From: Hyphomicrobiales bacterium
Lineage (GTDB): Bacteria; Pseudomonadota; Alphaproteobacteria; Rhizobiales; Rhizobiaceae
Reading direction: 5' to 3'
Length of the DNA: 64,000 nt
Assembly (NCBI GenBank): GCA_900465915.1
Contig: UBKJ01000012.1
Location: 1 to 64,000, forward strand
This document shows positions 17,178 to 25,329 of this stretch, in pieces. The notes beneath the pieces were generated by a model that searched no databases, was not told where the DNA came from, and saw only the letters and a list, made by a program, of their open reading frames with translations. Every line of letters begins with the position of its first letter. Positions within the stretch are counted from its first letter, which is position 1. Position numbers and translations under genes: made by a program.

Positions 17178-17201
17178 ATGAGTGAATTTTTATTCACTCA
17201 T
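17178..17201. promoter_or_regulatory. 24-bp palindrome between kinase and regulator genes, candidate SorC operator
   Basis: Perfect 10-bp arms ATGAGTGAAT (17178-17187) and ATTCACTCAT (17192-17201) around TTTT. It overlaps the last codons of the kinase gene and ends 11 bases upstream of the regulator start. The core GTGAAT-N4-ATTCAC resembles the TGAAT palindrome in the divergent control region at 20664. An internal, autoregulated promoter for the regulator is inferred. Confidence 0.6.
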
Positions 17202-18659
17202 AGTGGAAGGACCCGCCACGGTCGAGCGGTAGATTGCGTCCCGCCAGACCCTGAGGCGTTGTGCTGCGTCCGAGCCGCGCGGGGCGATGGTCGTGGCCGC
17301 GCGCGGCAGCGCGGCGACGGCGGCGAGATCAGGCCAGACGCCGAGCGTGAGGCCGGCCAGATAGGCCGCGCCGAGCGCCGAGGCCTCGGGCGCGTCGCAC
17401 TGGATGATGGCGTGGTCGAGCATGTCGGCGACGCATTGCATGAGGAAGTCGTTCCGGCTCGGGCCGCCGTCGGCGTAAAGCCGACCCAGCGGCGCGGGCG
17501 ACTGCGCCGCCATGGCCTGGAACACGTCGTGGACCTGGAAGGCGATGGAATCGGTCACCGCGCGCGCCATCTGGGCGCGGGTGGTGTTGAAGGTGATGCC
17601 CGAGAACAGCGCGCGGGCGTCCGAGCGCCAATAAGGCGCGCCGAGGCCGACGAAGGCCGGCACGAAGCCCGGGCCGCCGGGTTGGGCGGTGGCGGCGAGT
17701 TCGGTCAGGGCCTGCACGTCGGGCAGGCCCAGCATGTCCGCCATCCACGGCAGCGAGGCCGCCGACACCAGGATATTGCCCTCGAAGGCGTAGGTCGGTT
17801 CGCCGCCGATCGACCAGGCGATGGTGGTGGTGACGCCCTGTTCGGGCGCGATGAAGCGCGGCAGGGTGGTCATGATCGACGAGCCGGTGCCGAAGGTCAC
17901 CTTGCCGTCGCCGGGATTGAACGCGCCGTGGCCGAAAAGCGCCGCATGGCTGTCGCCGATGGCCGAGGCGATCGGGACGCCGTCGCGAAGCCCCGGCACG
18001 TTCTTCGTCACGCCGAAGCGGGCGGCGCTGTCGCGCACCTCGGGCAGGGCGGATTTCGGCACGCCGAAAAGGGCGCAGAGTTCGTCGCTCCAGGCCTGCC
18101 GGTTGAGATCATAAAGCTGGCTGCGGGCGGCGTTGGCGGCGTCGCAGGCGTGGACCGCGCCGCCGGTGAGGCAATGGATGAGCCAGGCGTCGATGGTGCC
18201 GAGCCGCACCGCGCGGCCGGCCGGCGCGCGGTCGAGCAGCCATTTCATCTTGGGGCCGGGAAACATCGGGTCGATGGGCAGGCCGGTCAGCGCCTGCACA
18301 CGTGGCGCGTGGCCGGCGGCGACCAGCGCGTCGCAGGCCGGCGCGCTGCGGCGGCACTGCCAGCTGACGACGGGGCCGAGCGGCTCGCCGGTGGCGGCGT
18401 CCCAGATGGTGACGGATTCGCGTTGGTTGGAGATGGCGACGCCGAGGATATCGACCTTGGGGCCGGCCGCCAGGCAGGCCGCGATCGCCTCCTGCACCGA
18501 GGCCCACAGGCGCAGCGGGCTCTGCTCGACCCAGCCCGGCTGCGGATGCTCGATGCCGACCGGGGAGGAGCCGCGCGACAGAATCGCGCCGTCGGTGGAG
18601 ACGAGAACGACCTTCGAATTGGTGGTGCCCTGGTCGATGGCGAGAATGGCGGTTGTCAT
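17190..18659 (-). CDS. FGGY-family carbohydrate kinase (glycerol-kinase-like)
   Basis: A 489-residue ATP-dependent sugar or polyol kinase. The N-terminal phosphate-binding AIDQGTTNSKVVLV, the ATPase motif VTFGTGSSIM, and the FGGY signature region (YADGGPSRNDFLMQCVADML, then ASALGAAYLAG) are intact. The overall subfamily resembles glycerol kinase more than xylulokinase, but catabolic FGGY kinases change substrate readily. It lies between split transketolase and the regulator, so it most likely phosphorylates a ketose to give the transketolase substrate. The last codons lie inside the regulator operator. Confidence 0.88.
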   Translation of the reverse strand: MTTAILAIDQGTTNSKVVLVSTDGAILSRGSSPVGIEHPQPGWVEQSPLRLWASVQEAIAACLAAGPKVDILGVAISNQRESVTIWDAATGEPLGPVVSWQCRRSAPACDALVAAGHAPRVQALTGLPIDPMFPGPKMKWLLDRAPAGRAVRLGTIDAWLIHCLTGGAVHACDAANAARSQLYDLNRQAWSDELCALFGVPKSALPEVRDSAARFGVTKNVPGLRDGVPIASAIGDSHAALFGHGAFNPGDGKVTFGTGSSIMTTLPRFIAPEQGVTTTIAWSIGGEPTYAFEGNILVSAASLPWMADMLGLPDVQALTELAATAQPGGPGFVPAFVGLGAPYWRSDARALFSGITFNTTRAQMARAVTDSIAFQVHDVFQAMAAQSPAPLGRLYADGGPSRNDFLMQCVADMLDHAIIQCDAPEASALGAAYLAGLTLGVWPDLAAVAALPRAATTIAPRGSDAAQRLRVWRDAIYRSTVAGPSTMSE

Positions 18660-18733
18660 GGCGGTCCCGGTGGCGAAGGAGGGGAAGGGCGCGGCGAGGC
18701 GGGCTCCGCCGCGCCCGGCGTGACAGCGGCCGG

Positions 18734-19702
18734 TCAGCCGCGGGAGGATTTGCGGGCGATGAGCGCCAGCGCGGCTTCGGCGACGCCCGCGGGCGACATG
18801 CCGAATTCGTCGAGCAGGAACTCCGCCGATCCGGTGGGGACGAAGACGCCCGGCACGCCGAGGATCTTCATCGGCGCGGGGGCTTCGGCCACCACGACTT
18901 CGGCGACGGCGGAACCGAGGCCGCCATAGATCGAGTGCTCCTCCGCCGTCAGGATGGCGCCGGTCTCGCGCGCCGCGGCGACGATGGCGTCGACGTCGAT
19001 GGGGCGGACCGTCGCCATGTTGAGGACGCGGGCCTCGACCCCTTGCGCGGCGAGGATGTCGGCCGCCTTCAGCATGCGGTGGGTGAGCGTGCCGTTGGCG
19101 ATGAGCGTGACGGCGTCGCCGTCGCGCAGCAGATCGGCCTTGCCCAGCTCGAACCTGTGGCCGGCCGGCAGGACGTCCGGCACGCCGACGCGCGAGAGGC
19201 GCAGATAGGCCGGGCCGTCATAGGTCGCCGCCCATTCGATGGCCGCCGCCGTCTCGATGGAGTCGCAGGGCGCGATCACCGGCAGGTTGGGCAGGACGCG
19301 GGTCCAGGCGAAATCCTCGGTGGAATGGTGCGTCGGGCCAAGCTCGCCATAGGCCATGCCGGAGGAGATGCCGATCAGCTTCACATTGGCGTTGGAATAG
19401 GCGACGTCGGCCTTGATCTGCTCCAGCGAGCGGCCTGTGAGGAAGCAGGCGGCGCCGCAGACGAAGGGCAGCAGCCCGCCATTGGCGAGGCCGGCGCCGA
19501 CGCCGACCAGCGCCTGCTCGGCGATGCCGACATTGACCAGGCGCTCGGGCCATTTGGCCTTGAAGCCGCCGAGCTTGGAGGAGCCGACGGAGTCGTTGCA
19601 GACCGCCACGACTTTGGGATTTTCGGCGCCGAGGCGCTCCAGCACGGCGACGAAGGCGTCGCGGCAGTCGTGCAACTTGGGAGAGGGCGTCGCTTGGTTC
19701 AT
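18734..19702 (-). CDS. Transketolase C-terminal subunit (pyrimidine-binding and C-terminal domains)
   Basis: A 322-residue half transketolase. It holds the Pyr domain with the conserved catalytic-type segment LVNVGIAEQALVGVGAGLA (Glu contacting the thiamine pyrimidine), the GELGPTHHSTEDFA loop, and the transketolase C-terminal domain. The start ATG overlaps the stop of the N-terminal subunit gene (TGATG), implying translational coupling and 1:1 assembly. Split transketolases of this type occur in dedicated catabolic loci and act on specialised ketose phosphates. Confidence 0.92.
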   Translation of the reverse strand: MNQATPSPKLHDCRDAFVAVLERLGAENPKVVAVCNDSVGSSKLGGFKAKWPERLVNVGIAEQALVGVGAGLANGGLLPFVCGAACFLTGRSLEQIKADVAYSNANVKLIGISSGMAYGELGPTHHSTEDFAWTRVLPNLPVIAPCDSIETAAAIEWAATYDGPAYLRLSRVGVPDVLPAGHRFELGKADLLRDGDAVTLIANGTLTHRMLKAADILAAQGVEARVLNMATVRPIDVDAIVAAARETGAILTAEEHSIYGGLGSAVAEVVVAEAPAPMKILGVPGVFVPTGSAEFLLDEFGMSPAGVAEAALALIARKSSRG

Positions 19703-20511
19703 CACAGGGCCTCCGAAAGCTCGGCTACGGCGATCTTGTATTGTTCGGCGTTGGGCACCTTGTGGTGCCAGTCGACCTTGTCCTGCATGAAGGAAATTCC
19801 CTGGCCCTTGTTGGTGTGGGCGACGACGCAATGCGGGCGGCTCCCGCGCTTCTCCAGCGCCGGAACGATCTCGTCCATGACATTGCCGTTGATCTCGGTG
19901 ACGTCCCAGCCGAAAGCCTCGAGCTTGGCGGGGAAGGGGGCGAGGTTGTTGGTGTCCTTCAGCGACGCGCCCTGCTGGAAGCGGTTGTGGTCGATGACGA
20001 GGGTCAGATTGTCGAGGCCGAACTGCGCCGCCGAGGCGATGGCCTCCCAGTTGGAGCCTTCCTGCATCTCGCCGTCGCCGGTCAGGACATAGGTGTGATA
20101 TTTCGCGCCGGTCAGCTTGGCGGCCTTCGCCATTCCGACCGCGACCGGCAGGCCGTGGCCGAGCGGGCCGGTATTGGTCTCCACGCCGGGGACCTTGTTG
20201 CAGTTCGGATGCCCGTTCAGCCGCGAATGCGGCTTGAGGAAGGTGGCGATCTCCTCCTCCGGCAGGAAGCCGCGCTTGGCCAGCGTCACGTAGAGCGCCA
20301 GCGCTACATGGCCCTTCGACAGCACGAAACGGTCGCGGTCGGGCCGCTTCGGCTGATCGGGCCAGACGCGGAGCACGCGGAAATAGAGCGCCGTCAGGAT
20401 GTCGATGGCGGACATCTCCCCGCCGATATGACCGGCGCCGGCTTCGAAAACCGCTTGAAGATCGCGAAGGCGGATCTGTCGAGCGATGCGTTCAAGATCG
20501 TTCGGCTGCAT
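19702..20511 (-). CDS. Transketolase N-terminal subunit (ThDP pyrophosphate-binding domain)
   Basis: A 269-residue half transketolase with the HIGGEMSAIDILTALYF entry, FVLSKGHVALALY and NTGPLGHGLPVAVGMAKA segments, and the metal/ThDP pyrophosphate motif GDGEMQEGSNWEA (GDG...N). Together with the coupled downstream subunit it forms one active site. ATG 20511 is chosen because AGAGGG lies 5 nt upstream; the frame extends further but without a ribosome site. It is the first gene of the left operon, directly after a GTGAATAAATAT control element. Confidence 0.93.
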   Translation of the reverse strand: MQPNDLERIARQIRLRDLQAVFEAGAGHIGGEMSAIDILTALYFRVLRVWPDQPKRPDRDRFVLSKGHVALALYVTLAKRGFLPEEEIATFLKPHSRLNGHPNCNKVPGVETNTGPLGHGLPVAVGMAKAAKLTGAKYHTYVLTGDGEMQEGSNWEAIASAAQFGLDNLTLVIDHNRFQQGASLKDTNNLAPFPAKLEAFGWDVTEINGNVMDEIVPALEKRGSRPHCVVAHTNKGQGISFMQDKVDWHHKVPNAEQYKIAVAELSEAL

Positions 20512-20522
20512 GAATCCCTCTA

Positions 20523-20537
20523 GGTGAATAAATATCC
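20523..20537. promoter_or_regulatory. TGAAT-type half-operator upstream of transketolase gene
   Basis: The sequence GTGAATAAATATCC lies 12 bases upstream of the transketolase N-subunit start. It shares GTGAATAAA with one arm of the 24-bp palindrome at 17178 and TGAATAA with the dyad at 20664. It is probably an operator contact for the SorC regulator on the left operon. Confidence 0.45.
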
Positions 20538-20620
20538 AACTGTACATATAATTGCACGCCGGGGACGCAAGTCAAGCGGAATAGTTGGAAAGGCCTCGAT
20601 AAAAGTCGCTTTCCGCCTGC

Positions 20621-20649
20621 TTGACATCATCGACGCCAATGCGTATGAA
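20621..20649 (+). promoter_or_regulatory. Housekeeping-type promoter of the ABC transporter operon
   Basis: TTGACA (20621-20626), a 17-nt spacer, then TATGAA (20644-20649): a near-consensus -35/-10 pair pointing right towards the permease gene. The expected transcription start near 20656 places the TGAATAATTATTCA dyad just downstream, the standard position for a roadblock repressor. Confidence 0.65.
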
Positions 20650-20663
20650 TTTAAAGACGATTA

Positions 20664-20677
20664 TGAATAATTATTCA
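20664..20677. promoter_or_regulatory. 14-bp palindrome, candidate SorC operator of the right operon
   Basis: TGAATAATTATTCA is a perfect palindrome lying about 15 nt after the -10 box of the rightward promoter. It matches the TGAAT core of the other two sites near this locus. Occupancy by the locus regulator would block transporter transcription until an inducer is present. Confidence 0.6.
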
Positions 20678-20718
20678 ATCGGCCCGCGCAGGACGGGAGC
20701 GAACCGGGAGGATTCATC

Positions 20719-21705
20719 ATGACAGCAGGCGCGAAGGAAAGACAGGAACCCGCAAAGAGGTTCGCGGGCGGGATGCTCCCCTCCTTGCGCGGGGCGACCG
20801 GACCGCTGATCGGTCTCATCGCGCTCTGCCTGTTCCTCACCTTCGCGACCGACAAGTTCCTGTCGGTGAGGAACTTCCTCAACGTCCTTGACCAGATCAC
20901 CGTGCTCGGCGTCATGTCCGTCGGCATGACGCTGGTCATCCTGATCGGCGGCATCGATCTCGCCGTCGGCTCCGTCATGGCGCTGGCGATGATGGTGCTG
21001 GGCTATCTCAACGTCGTCGCCGGCCTTCCCATGGGGGTCGCCATTCCGCTCGCGCTGCTCGTCGCGGCGCTCAACGGCCTCATCGCCGGGCTTCTGATCA
21101 CGCGCTTCAACGTGCCGGCGTTCATCGCCACGCTGGCCATGATGTCGATTACGCGCGGCCTCGCCAACATGATCACCGACGGCCAGCAGATCATCGGCTT
21201 TCCGGCCTGGTTCAACACGATGGCCATCGTGCGCTTCGGCGGTTTCCTCACCCTGACGGTGGCGGTGATGATCGTGGTCTTCATCGTCGGCCTGCTCTAC
21301 CAGCGCTACCGGCACGGCGGGCGCGTCCTCTACGCCATCGGCGGCAACGCCGAGGTGGCGCGGCTCGCCGGCGTCAACGTGCAGCGCGCGACCGTGCTGG
21401 TCTATGTGGTGTGCAGCTTCCTCGCCGGCCTGTCGGGCATGGTGCTGGCCGCCCGCCTCGACTCGGTGCAGCCGTCTTCCGGCGTCTCCTACGAACTCGA
21501 CGCCATTGCGGCGGTGGTCATCGGCGGCACCTCGCTTTCAGGCGGCACGGGCGGCATCGGCGGCACCATCATCGGCGTTCTCATCATCGGCGTGCTGCGC
21601 AACGGCCTCAACCTGCTCAGCGTATCGCCCTTCATGCAGCAGGTCATCATCGGCGCCGTCATCGTGCTCGCCGTCACGGCCGAGACCTACCGCAAGCGCA
21701 AATGA
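20719..21705 (+). CDS. CUT2-type sugar ABC transporter permease (RbsC-like)
   Basis: A 328-residue inner-membrane permease with about 8-10 transmembrane helices. It shows the BPD_transp_2 pattern: the LGVMSVGMTLVILIGGIDLAVGSV segment near residue 60-90, the cytoplasmic GGNAEVARLAGVNV coupling loop and the GGTSLSGGTGGIGGT glycine-rich region. GGAGG lies upstream of the ATG. It is the first gene of the right operon and forms the channel for the binding protein and ATPase encoded next. Confidence 0.92.
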   Translation: MTAGAKERQEPAKRFAGGMLPSLRGATGPLIGLIALCLFLTFATDKFLSVRNFLNVLDQITVLGVMSVGMTLVILIGGIDLAVGSVMALAMMVLGYLNVVAGLPMGVAIPLALLVAALNGLIAGLLITRFNVPAFIATLAMMSITRGLANMITDGQQIIGFPAWFNTMAIVRFGGFLTLTVAVMIVVFIVGLLYQRYRHGGRVLYAIGGNAEVARLAGVNVQRATVLVYVVCSFLAGLSGMVLAARLDSVQPSSGVSYELDAIAAVVIGGTSLSGGTGGIGGTIIGVLIIGVLRNGLNLLSVSPFMQQVIIGAVIVLAVTAETYRKRK

Positions 21706-21827
21706 CGATTTTCGCCGCGCCGCCGGGAGCGGCGCGGCGCAGCGATCGGCCTGCAATGGTGCGGGCCGGAAAAGGAAGGCGGCCCCCGCAAGGACGGGGA
21801 GCCGCCGGGAAACCCGGAGGAGAAACC

Positions 21828-22760
21828 ATGAAACTGTCCAAACTGCTGCTGGCGGCGACCGCCGCTTCCGTGCTCGCGCTGCCCGCGTCGGCCGCCGAGG
21901 TCAAGAAGATCGGCCTCGCCGTGCCGAATCTGCAGGCCGACTTCTTCAACCAGATCAAGCTGGGCGTCGAGAAATACGCCAAGGAGAAGGGCATCGAGGT
22001 GGTGGTGGTCGACGCCAAGAACGACACCAACACCCAGGTCAGCCAGGTACAGGACCTGATGACGCAGGACATCAACGCCTTCATCTATATCCCCGCCGGC
22101 GCTGCGGCCGCCGCCGTTCCGACCCGCCTCGCGCGCGCGGCTGGCATTCCGGTCATCAATGTCGATCGCGTGCCCGAGGGCGCGCCGGGTGACACCTTCA
22201 TCGCCGGCGAAAGCGTCCAGTCGGCCTATGAAGTGTGCAAGCACATCATCGAGAAGGCCGGCGGCAAGGGCAAGATGGCCATCATCCACGGCCAGAAGGG
22301 CACGACGCCGGAAGTCGACCGCTACAAGGGCTGCAAGAAGGCCATAGACGAGAACAAGGGCGTCACGGTGGTGGCCGAGCAGTGGAGCAACATGTGGTCG
22401 GCCGACGAGGGCTTCTCGATCGCGCAGAACATGCTGCAGGCCAATCCCGACATCACCATCATCTTCGGTCAGGCCGACGGCCTCGCCATGGGCGCGGCCA
22501 AGGCGGTGGACGTCGCCAACCTGTCCGACAAGGTGATCATCGGCGGTTATGACGGCGACGTCTCGGCGCTCGAATATCTCGCCAAGTGCAAGGGCCCCTT
22601 CATCGCCACCGCCACGCAGAGCACGCAGAAAATGGGCAAGCTCGCCGTCGAATCCGCCATCGCCGTCGCGGCCGGCAAGAAGGTCGAGGAGCGCCAGACG
22701 CCCAACGCCGTGCTGACCACCTGCGAAAACGCGCCGGAATTCGTGAAAAGCCATCCCTGA
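21828..22760 (+). CDS. CUT2 ABC transporter periplasmic sugar-binding protein
   Basis: A 310-residue periplasmic binding protein of the ribose/galactose type. The signal peptide MKLSKLLLAATAASVLALPA is cleaved near ASA-AE. The mature part begins with KKIGLAVPNLQADFFNQIK, and repeated type I periplasmic-binding folds carry VVVVDAKNDTNTQ and VIIGGYDGD. A strong GGAGGAG ribosome site precedes the ATG. Ligand is unknown; context says a pentose- or tetrose-like polyol or branched sugar. A stable hairpin follows the gene, fitting the usual higher expression of binding proteins. Confidence 0.92.
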   Translation: MKLSKLLLAATAASVLALPASAAEVKKIGLAVPNLQADFFNQIKLGVEKYAKEKGIEVVVVDAKNDTNTQVSQVQDLMTQDINAFIYIPAGAAAAAVPTRLARAAGIPVINVDRVPEGAPGDTFIAGESVQSAYEVCKHIIEKAGGKGKMAIIHGQKGTTPEVDRYKGCKKAIDENKGVTVVAEQWSNMWSADEGFSIAQNMLQANPDITIIFGQADGLAMGAAKAVDVANLSDKVIIGGYDGDVSALEYLAKCKGPFIATATQSTQKMGKLAVESAIAVAAGKKVEERQTPNAVLTTCENAPEFVKSHP

Positions 22761-22772
22761 TCCGGGACTTGG

Positions 22773-22798
22773 AGCGGCTCCGCCCGAACGGAGCCGCT
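22773..22798 (+). other. Intercistronic hairpin after the binding-protein gene
   Basis: A 10-bp stem AGCGGCTCCG/CGGAGCCGCT with a 6-nt loop, without an immediate U-tract. Its position between binding-protein and ATPase genes suits mRNA stabilisation or partial termination, which raises the yield of binding protein relative to the membrane parts. Confidence 0.5.
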
Positions 22799-22836
22799 TC
22801 TCCGCCTGTTTTTATCAGCAGAAAGGCAGCAGCGTC

Positions 22837-24324
22837 ATGACCAGCAGATCGCCTATCCTGTCGCTCCGCGGAATTCAGAAATCCTACGGTCCGGTCAAGG
22901 TCCTTCACGGCGTCGACCTCGACATCTATGCGGGCGAGGTCGTGGCGCTGCTGGGCGAGAACGGCGCCGGAAAATCGACCCTGTCGAACATCATCTCCGG
23001 GACCGTCCAGCCCTCCGCCGGCGAGATGACCTGGCTCGGCAAGCCCTATGCGCCGACCAGCCCCCGCGCCGCCATGGACGAGGGCGTCGGCATGATCCAC
23101 CAGGAGCTGAAGATGCTCCCGAAGCTCTCCATCGCCGAGAACGTCTTCGTCGGCCGCTATCCGATGAAGGCGGGACGCGTCGACCGCAAGGCGATGGAGG
23201 AACGCGCCCGCGCCGGCCTGCGCCGGCTCGGCCTCGACGTTTCGCCCGACCGGCTGGTCGAGGGGCTTTCGACCGGGCGGCAGCAGTTGATCGAGATCGC
23301 CAAGGCGCTGACGCTCAACGCCCGCCTTCTCATTCTCGACGAGCCGACGGCCGCGCTTGGCGGCGAGGAAACGCAGGCGCTGTTCCGCCAGATCGAGCGG
23401 TTGAAGGCCGAGGGCGTCGGCATCGTCTATATCTCGCATCGCCTCGAGGAGATCCGCCAGATCGCCGATCGCATCGTGGTCATGCGCGACGGCGCCAAGG
23501 TGCAGGAGTTCGACAGCGGCGATGTGCCGATCCGCACCATCGTCGAAGCGATGGTCGGACGTTCGCTTGAGCGCATGTTCCCCGCGCTGCCGACGCCGTC
23601 CGACGAGGTGGCGATCGAGGTGCGCAATTTATGCTCGCCCACCGGGGCCTTTCGCGACATCAATTTCTCCGTCCGCAAGGGCGAGGTTTTCGGCATCGCC
23701 GGCCTGATGGGCGCCGGGCGCACGGAAGTGGTGCGCGCCATCACCGGCGCCGATCCGATCTCGGCCGGCGAGGTGCTCCTGCATGGCGAGCCGGTCACGC
23801 CGCGCGCTCCCATCGACGCGATCCGCCATGGCATCGTGCTGGTGCCGGAAGACCGCAAGCTGCAGGGCGTGGTGCTCGATCATTCCATCGCCGAGAATAT
23901 CGGCTACGCCAATCTCGGAACGATCGCGCGCAAGGGGTGGCTGTCGTCGCGCCGCATCCGCGATTTCGCCGAGGGCTATATCAAGAAGTTCGGCGTCAAG
24001 GGCCGCGGCGGCCAGAACGCCGGCGAGCTTTCGGGCGGCAACCAGCAGAAGGTGGTGATCGCCAAATGGCTGGCGCGCAATCCGCAGGTGGTGGTGCTGG
24101 ACGAGCCGACGCGCGGCATCGACGTCGGCGCGCGCTCGTCGATCTACGACCTGATCGTGGATCTGGCGCGCGAGGGCGTCGCGGTGATCGTGGTCAGCTC
24201 CGACCTCGAGGAGGTTCTGGGCGTCTCCGGCCGCATCATGGTCATGGCGCATGGAGAACAGGCCGGCATCCTGAACCGCGAGGACGCGAACGACGTCTCG
24301 GTCATGGAACTGGCGACAATCTAA
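22837..24324 (+). CDS. CUT2 sugar ABC transporter ATP-binding protein (RbsA-like)
   Basis: A 495-residue protein made of two fused ATPase domains. Domain 1 has Walker A GENGAGKST, signature LSTGRQQL and Walker B LLILDEPTAAL. Domain 2 has a degenerate Walker A GLMGAGRTE and a canonical signature LSGGNQQK with VVLDEPTRGIDVG. That arrangement, with one normal and one altered P-loop, is typical of RbsA/XylG/MglA. The second-gene partner is the permease at 20719. It powers sugar uptake for the adjoining catabolic genes. Confidence 0.93.
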   Translation: MTSRSPILSLRGIQKSYGPVKVLHGVDLDIYAGEVVALLGENGAGKSTLSNIISGTVQPSAGEMTWLGKPYAPTSPRAAMDEGVGMIHQELKMLPKLSIAENVFVGRYPMKAGRVDRKAMEERARAGLRRLGLDVSPDRLVEGLSTGRQQLIEIAKALTLNARLLILDEPTAALGGEETQALFRQIERLKAEGVGIVYISHRLEEIRQIADRIVVMRDGAKVQEFDSGDVPIRTIVEAMVGRSLERMFPALPTPSDEVAIEVRNLCSPTGAFRDINFSVRKGEVFGIAGLMGAGRTEVVRAITGADPISAGEVLLHGEPVTPRAPIDAIRHGIVLVPEDRKLQGVVLDHSIAENIGYANLGTIARKGWLSSRRIRDFAEGYIKKFGVKGRGGQNAGELSGGNQQKVVIAKWLARNPQVVVLDEPTRGIDVGARSSIYDLIVDLAREGVAVIVVSSDLEEVLGVSGRIMVMAHGEQAGILNREDANDVSVMELATI

Positions 24325-24336
24325 GGAGGAAAATCA

Positions 24337-25125
24337 ATGTCCGAAATCTCGCTCAACGCGCCGAAACTGTTCGATCTCACCGGCCGCGTCGCCTTCGTCA
24401 CGGGCGCCGGCAGCGGCATCGGCCAGCGTATCGCCATGGGCCTCGCCCAGTGCGGCGCGGATGTGGCCTTGCTCGACCGCCGCACCGACGACGGTCTTGC
24501 GCAGACCGCCGATTTCATCGCGAAAGCGGGACGGCGTAGCATCCAGATCGCCGCCGACGTCACCAGCGGCGCGGCGCTGAACGAGGCGGTCGCGCGCACT
24601 GAGAAGGAGCTTGGCGCGCTTGCGCTCGCCGTCAACGCCGCCGGCATCGCCAACGCCAATCCGGCCGAGGAGATGGAGGAAAGCCAGTTCCAGACCATGA
24701 TGGACATCAATCTCAAGGGCGTCTTCCTGTCCTGCCAGGCGGAAGCGCGCGCCATGCTGAAGCACGGCTGCGGATCGATCGTCAATATCGCCTCCATGTC
24801 CGGCGTCATCGTCAATCGGGGCCTCAGCCAGTGCCACTACAACGCCTCCAAGGCCGGCGTGATCCATATGACCAAGTCCATGGCGATGGAGTGGGTGGAC
24901 CGCGGCGTGCGCGTCAACACGATCAGCCCCGGTTACACTGCGACGCCGATGAACACGCGGCCGGAAATGGTGCACCAGACCAGGCTTTTCGAGGAGCAGA
25001 CGCCGATGGGGCGGATGGCGAGCGTCGACGAAATGGTCGGCCCGGCCGTGTTCCTGCTTTCAAATGCAGCGAGTTTTGTAACCGGTATCGATCTTCTGGT
25101 CGACGGCGGCTTCTGCTGCTGGTGA
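24337..25125 (+). CDS. SDR-family polyol dehydrogenase (threitol-dehydrogenase-like)
   Basis: A 262-residue classical SDR with the cofactor motif TGAGSGIGQRIA, NAAGIAN, the catalytic Ser in NIASMSG, YNASK (Tyr-Lys pair) and the C-terminal LLVDGGFCCW. From memory it looks like dehydrogenases acting on D-threitol, erythritol or arabinitol, but that is family resemblance only. It is 12 nt behind the ATPase gene with an AAGGAGG site, so it belongs to the right operon. Likely role: oxidation of the imported polyol to a ketose that the FGGY kinase then phosphorylates. Confidence 0.85.
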   Translation: MSEISLNAPKLFDLTGRVAFVTGAGSGIGQRIAMGLAQCGADVALLDRRTDDGLAQTADFIAKAGRRSIQIAADVTSGAALNEAVARTEKELGALALAVNAAGIANANPAEEMEESQFQTMMDINLKGVFLSCQAEARAMLKHGCGSIVNIASMSGVIVNRGLSQCHYNASKAGVIHMTKSMAMEWVDRGVRVNTISPGYTATPMNTRPEMVHQTRLFEEQTPMGRMASVDEMVGPAVFLLSNAASFVTGIDLLVDGGFCCW

Positions 25126-25176
25126 TCGATATCCGGCGGAAATCTAGCCGATGCGAGGCATCAGGGGGCGCAGCTT

Positions 25177-25329
25177 TTGATCGGCGGGCAGTATTGCCTG
25201 AAGGAGGACGAGTTCGAGCTTTCGCTCGATGGTTTCGGTTCCGGTAATACATCCTTGAAGCAGGTTTTGGAGTCTCAGGTTTACACCGTGACGCTGGACA
25301 GGGAACTTCAGAATCCAACCAGGATGACA
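25177..25329 (+). pseudogene. Probable EAL-domain relic
   Basis: The translated segment FELSLDGFGSGNTSLKQVLE then TVTLDREL resembles the heart of an EAL domain (IDDFGTGYSSL...LKIDRxFV). Only this piece is visible; the catalytic EAL motif and the rest of the domain are absent, and the frame ends soon after in unrelated sequence. It is best read as a fragment of a c-di-GMP phosphodiesterase or of a sensor with that fold. Identity is moderate. Confidence 0.4.

Noticed and set aside
15382..25125. Naming the locus as an apiose or erythritol operon
   Set aside because: Split transketolase plus FGGY kinase recalls apiose use, but the expected isomerase is missing and two SDRs are present. Erythritol genes such as eryB, eryC and rpiB are absent. 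The substrate is left open.
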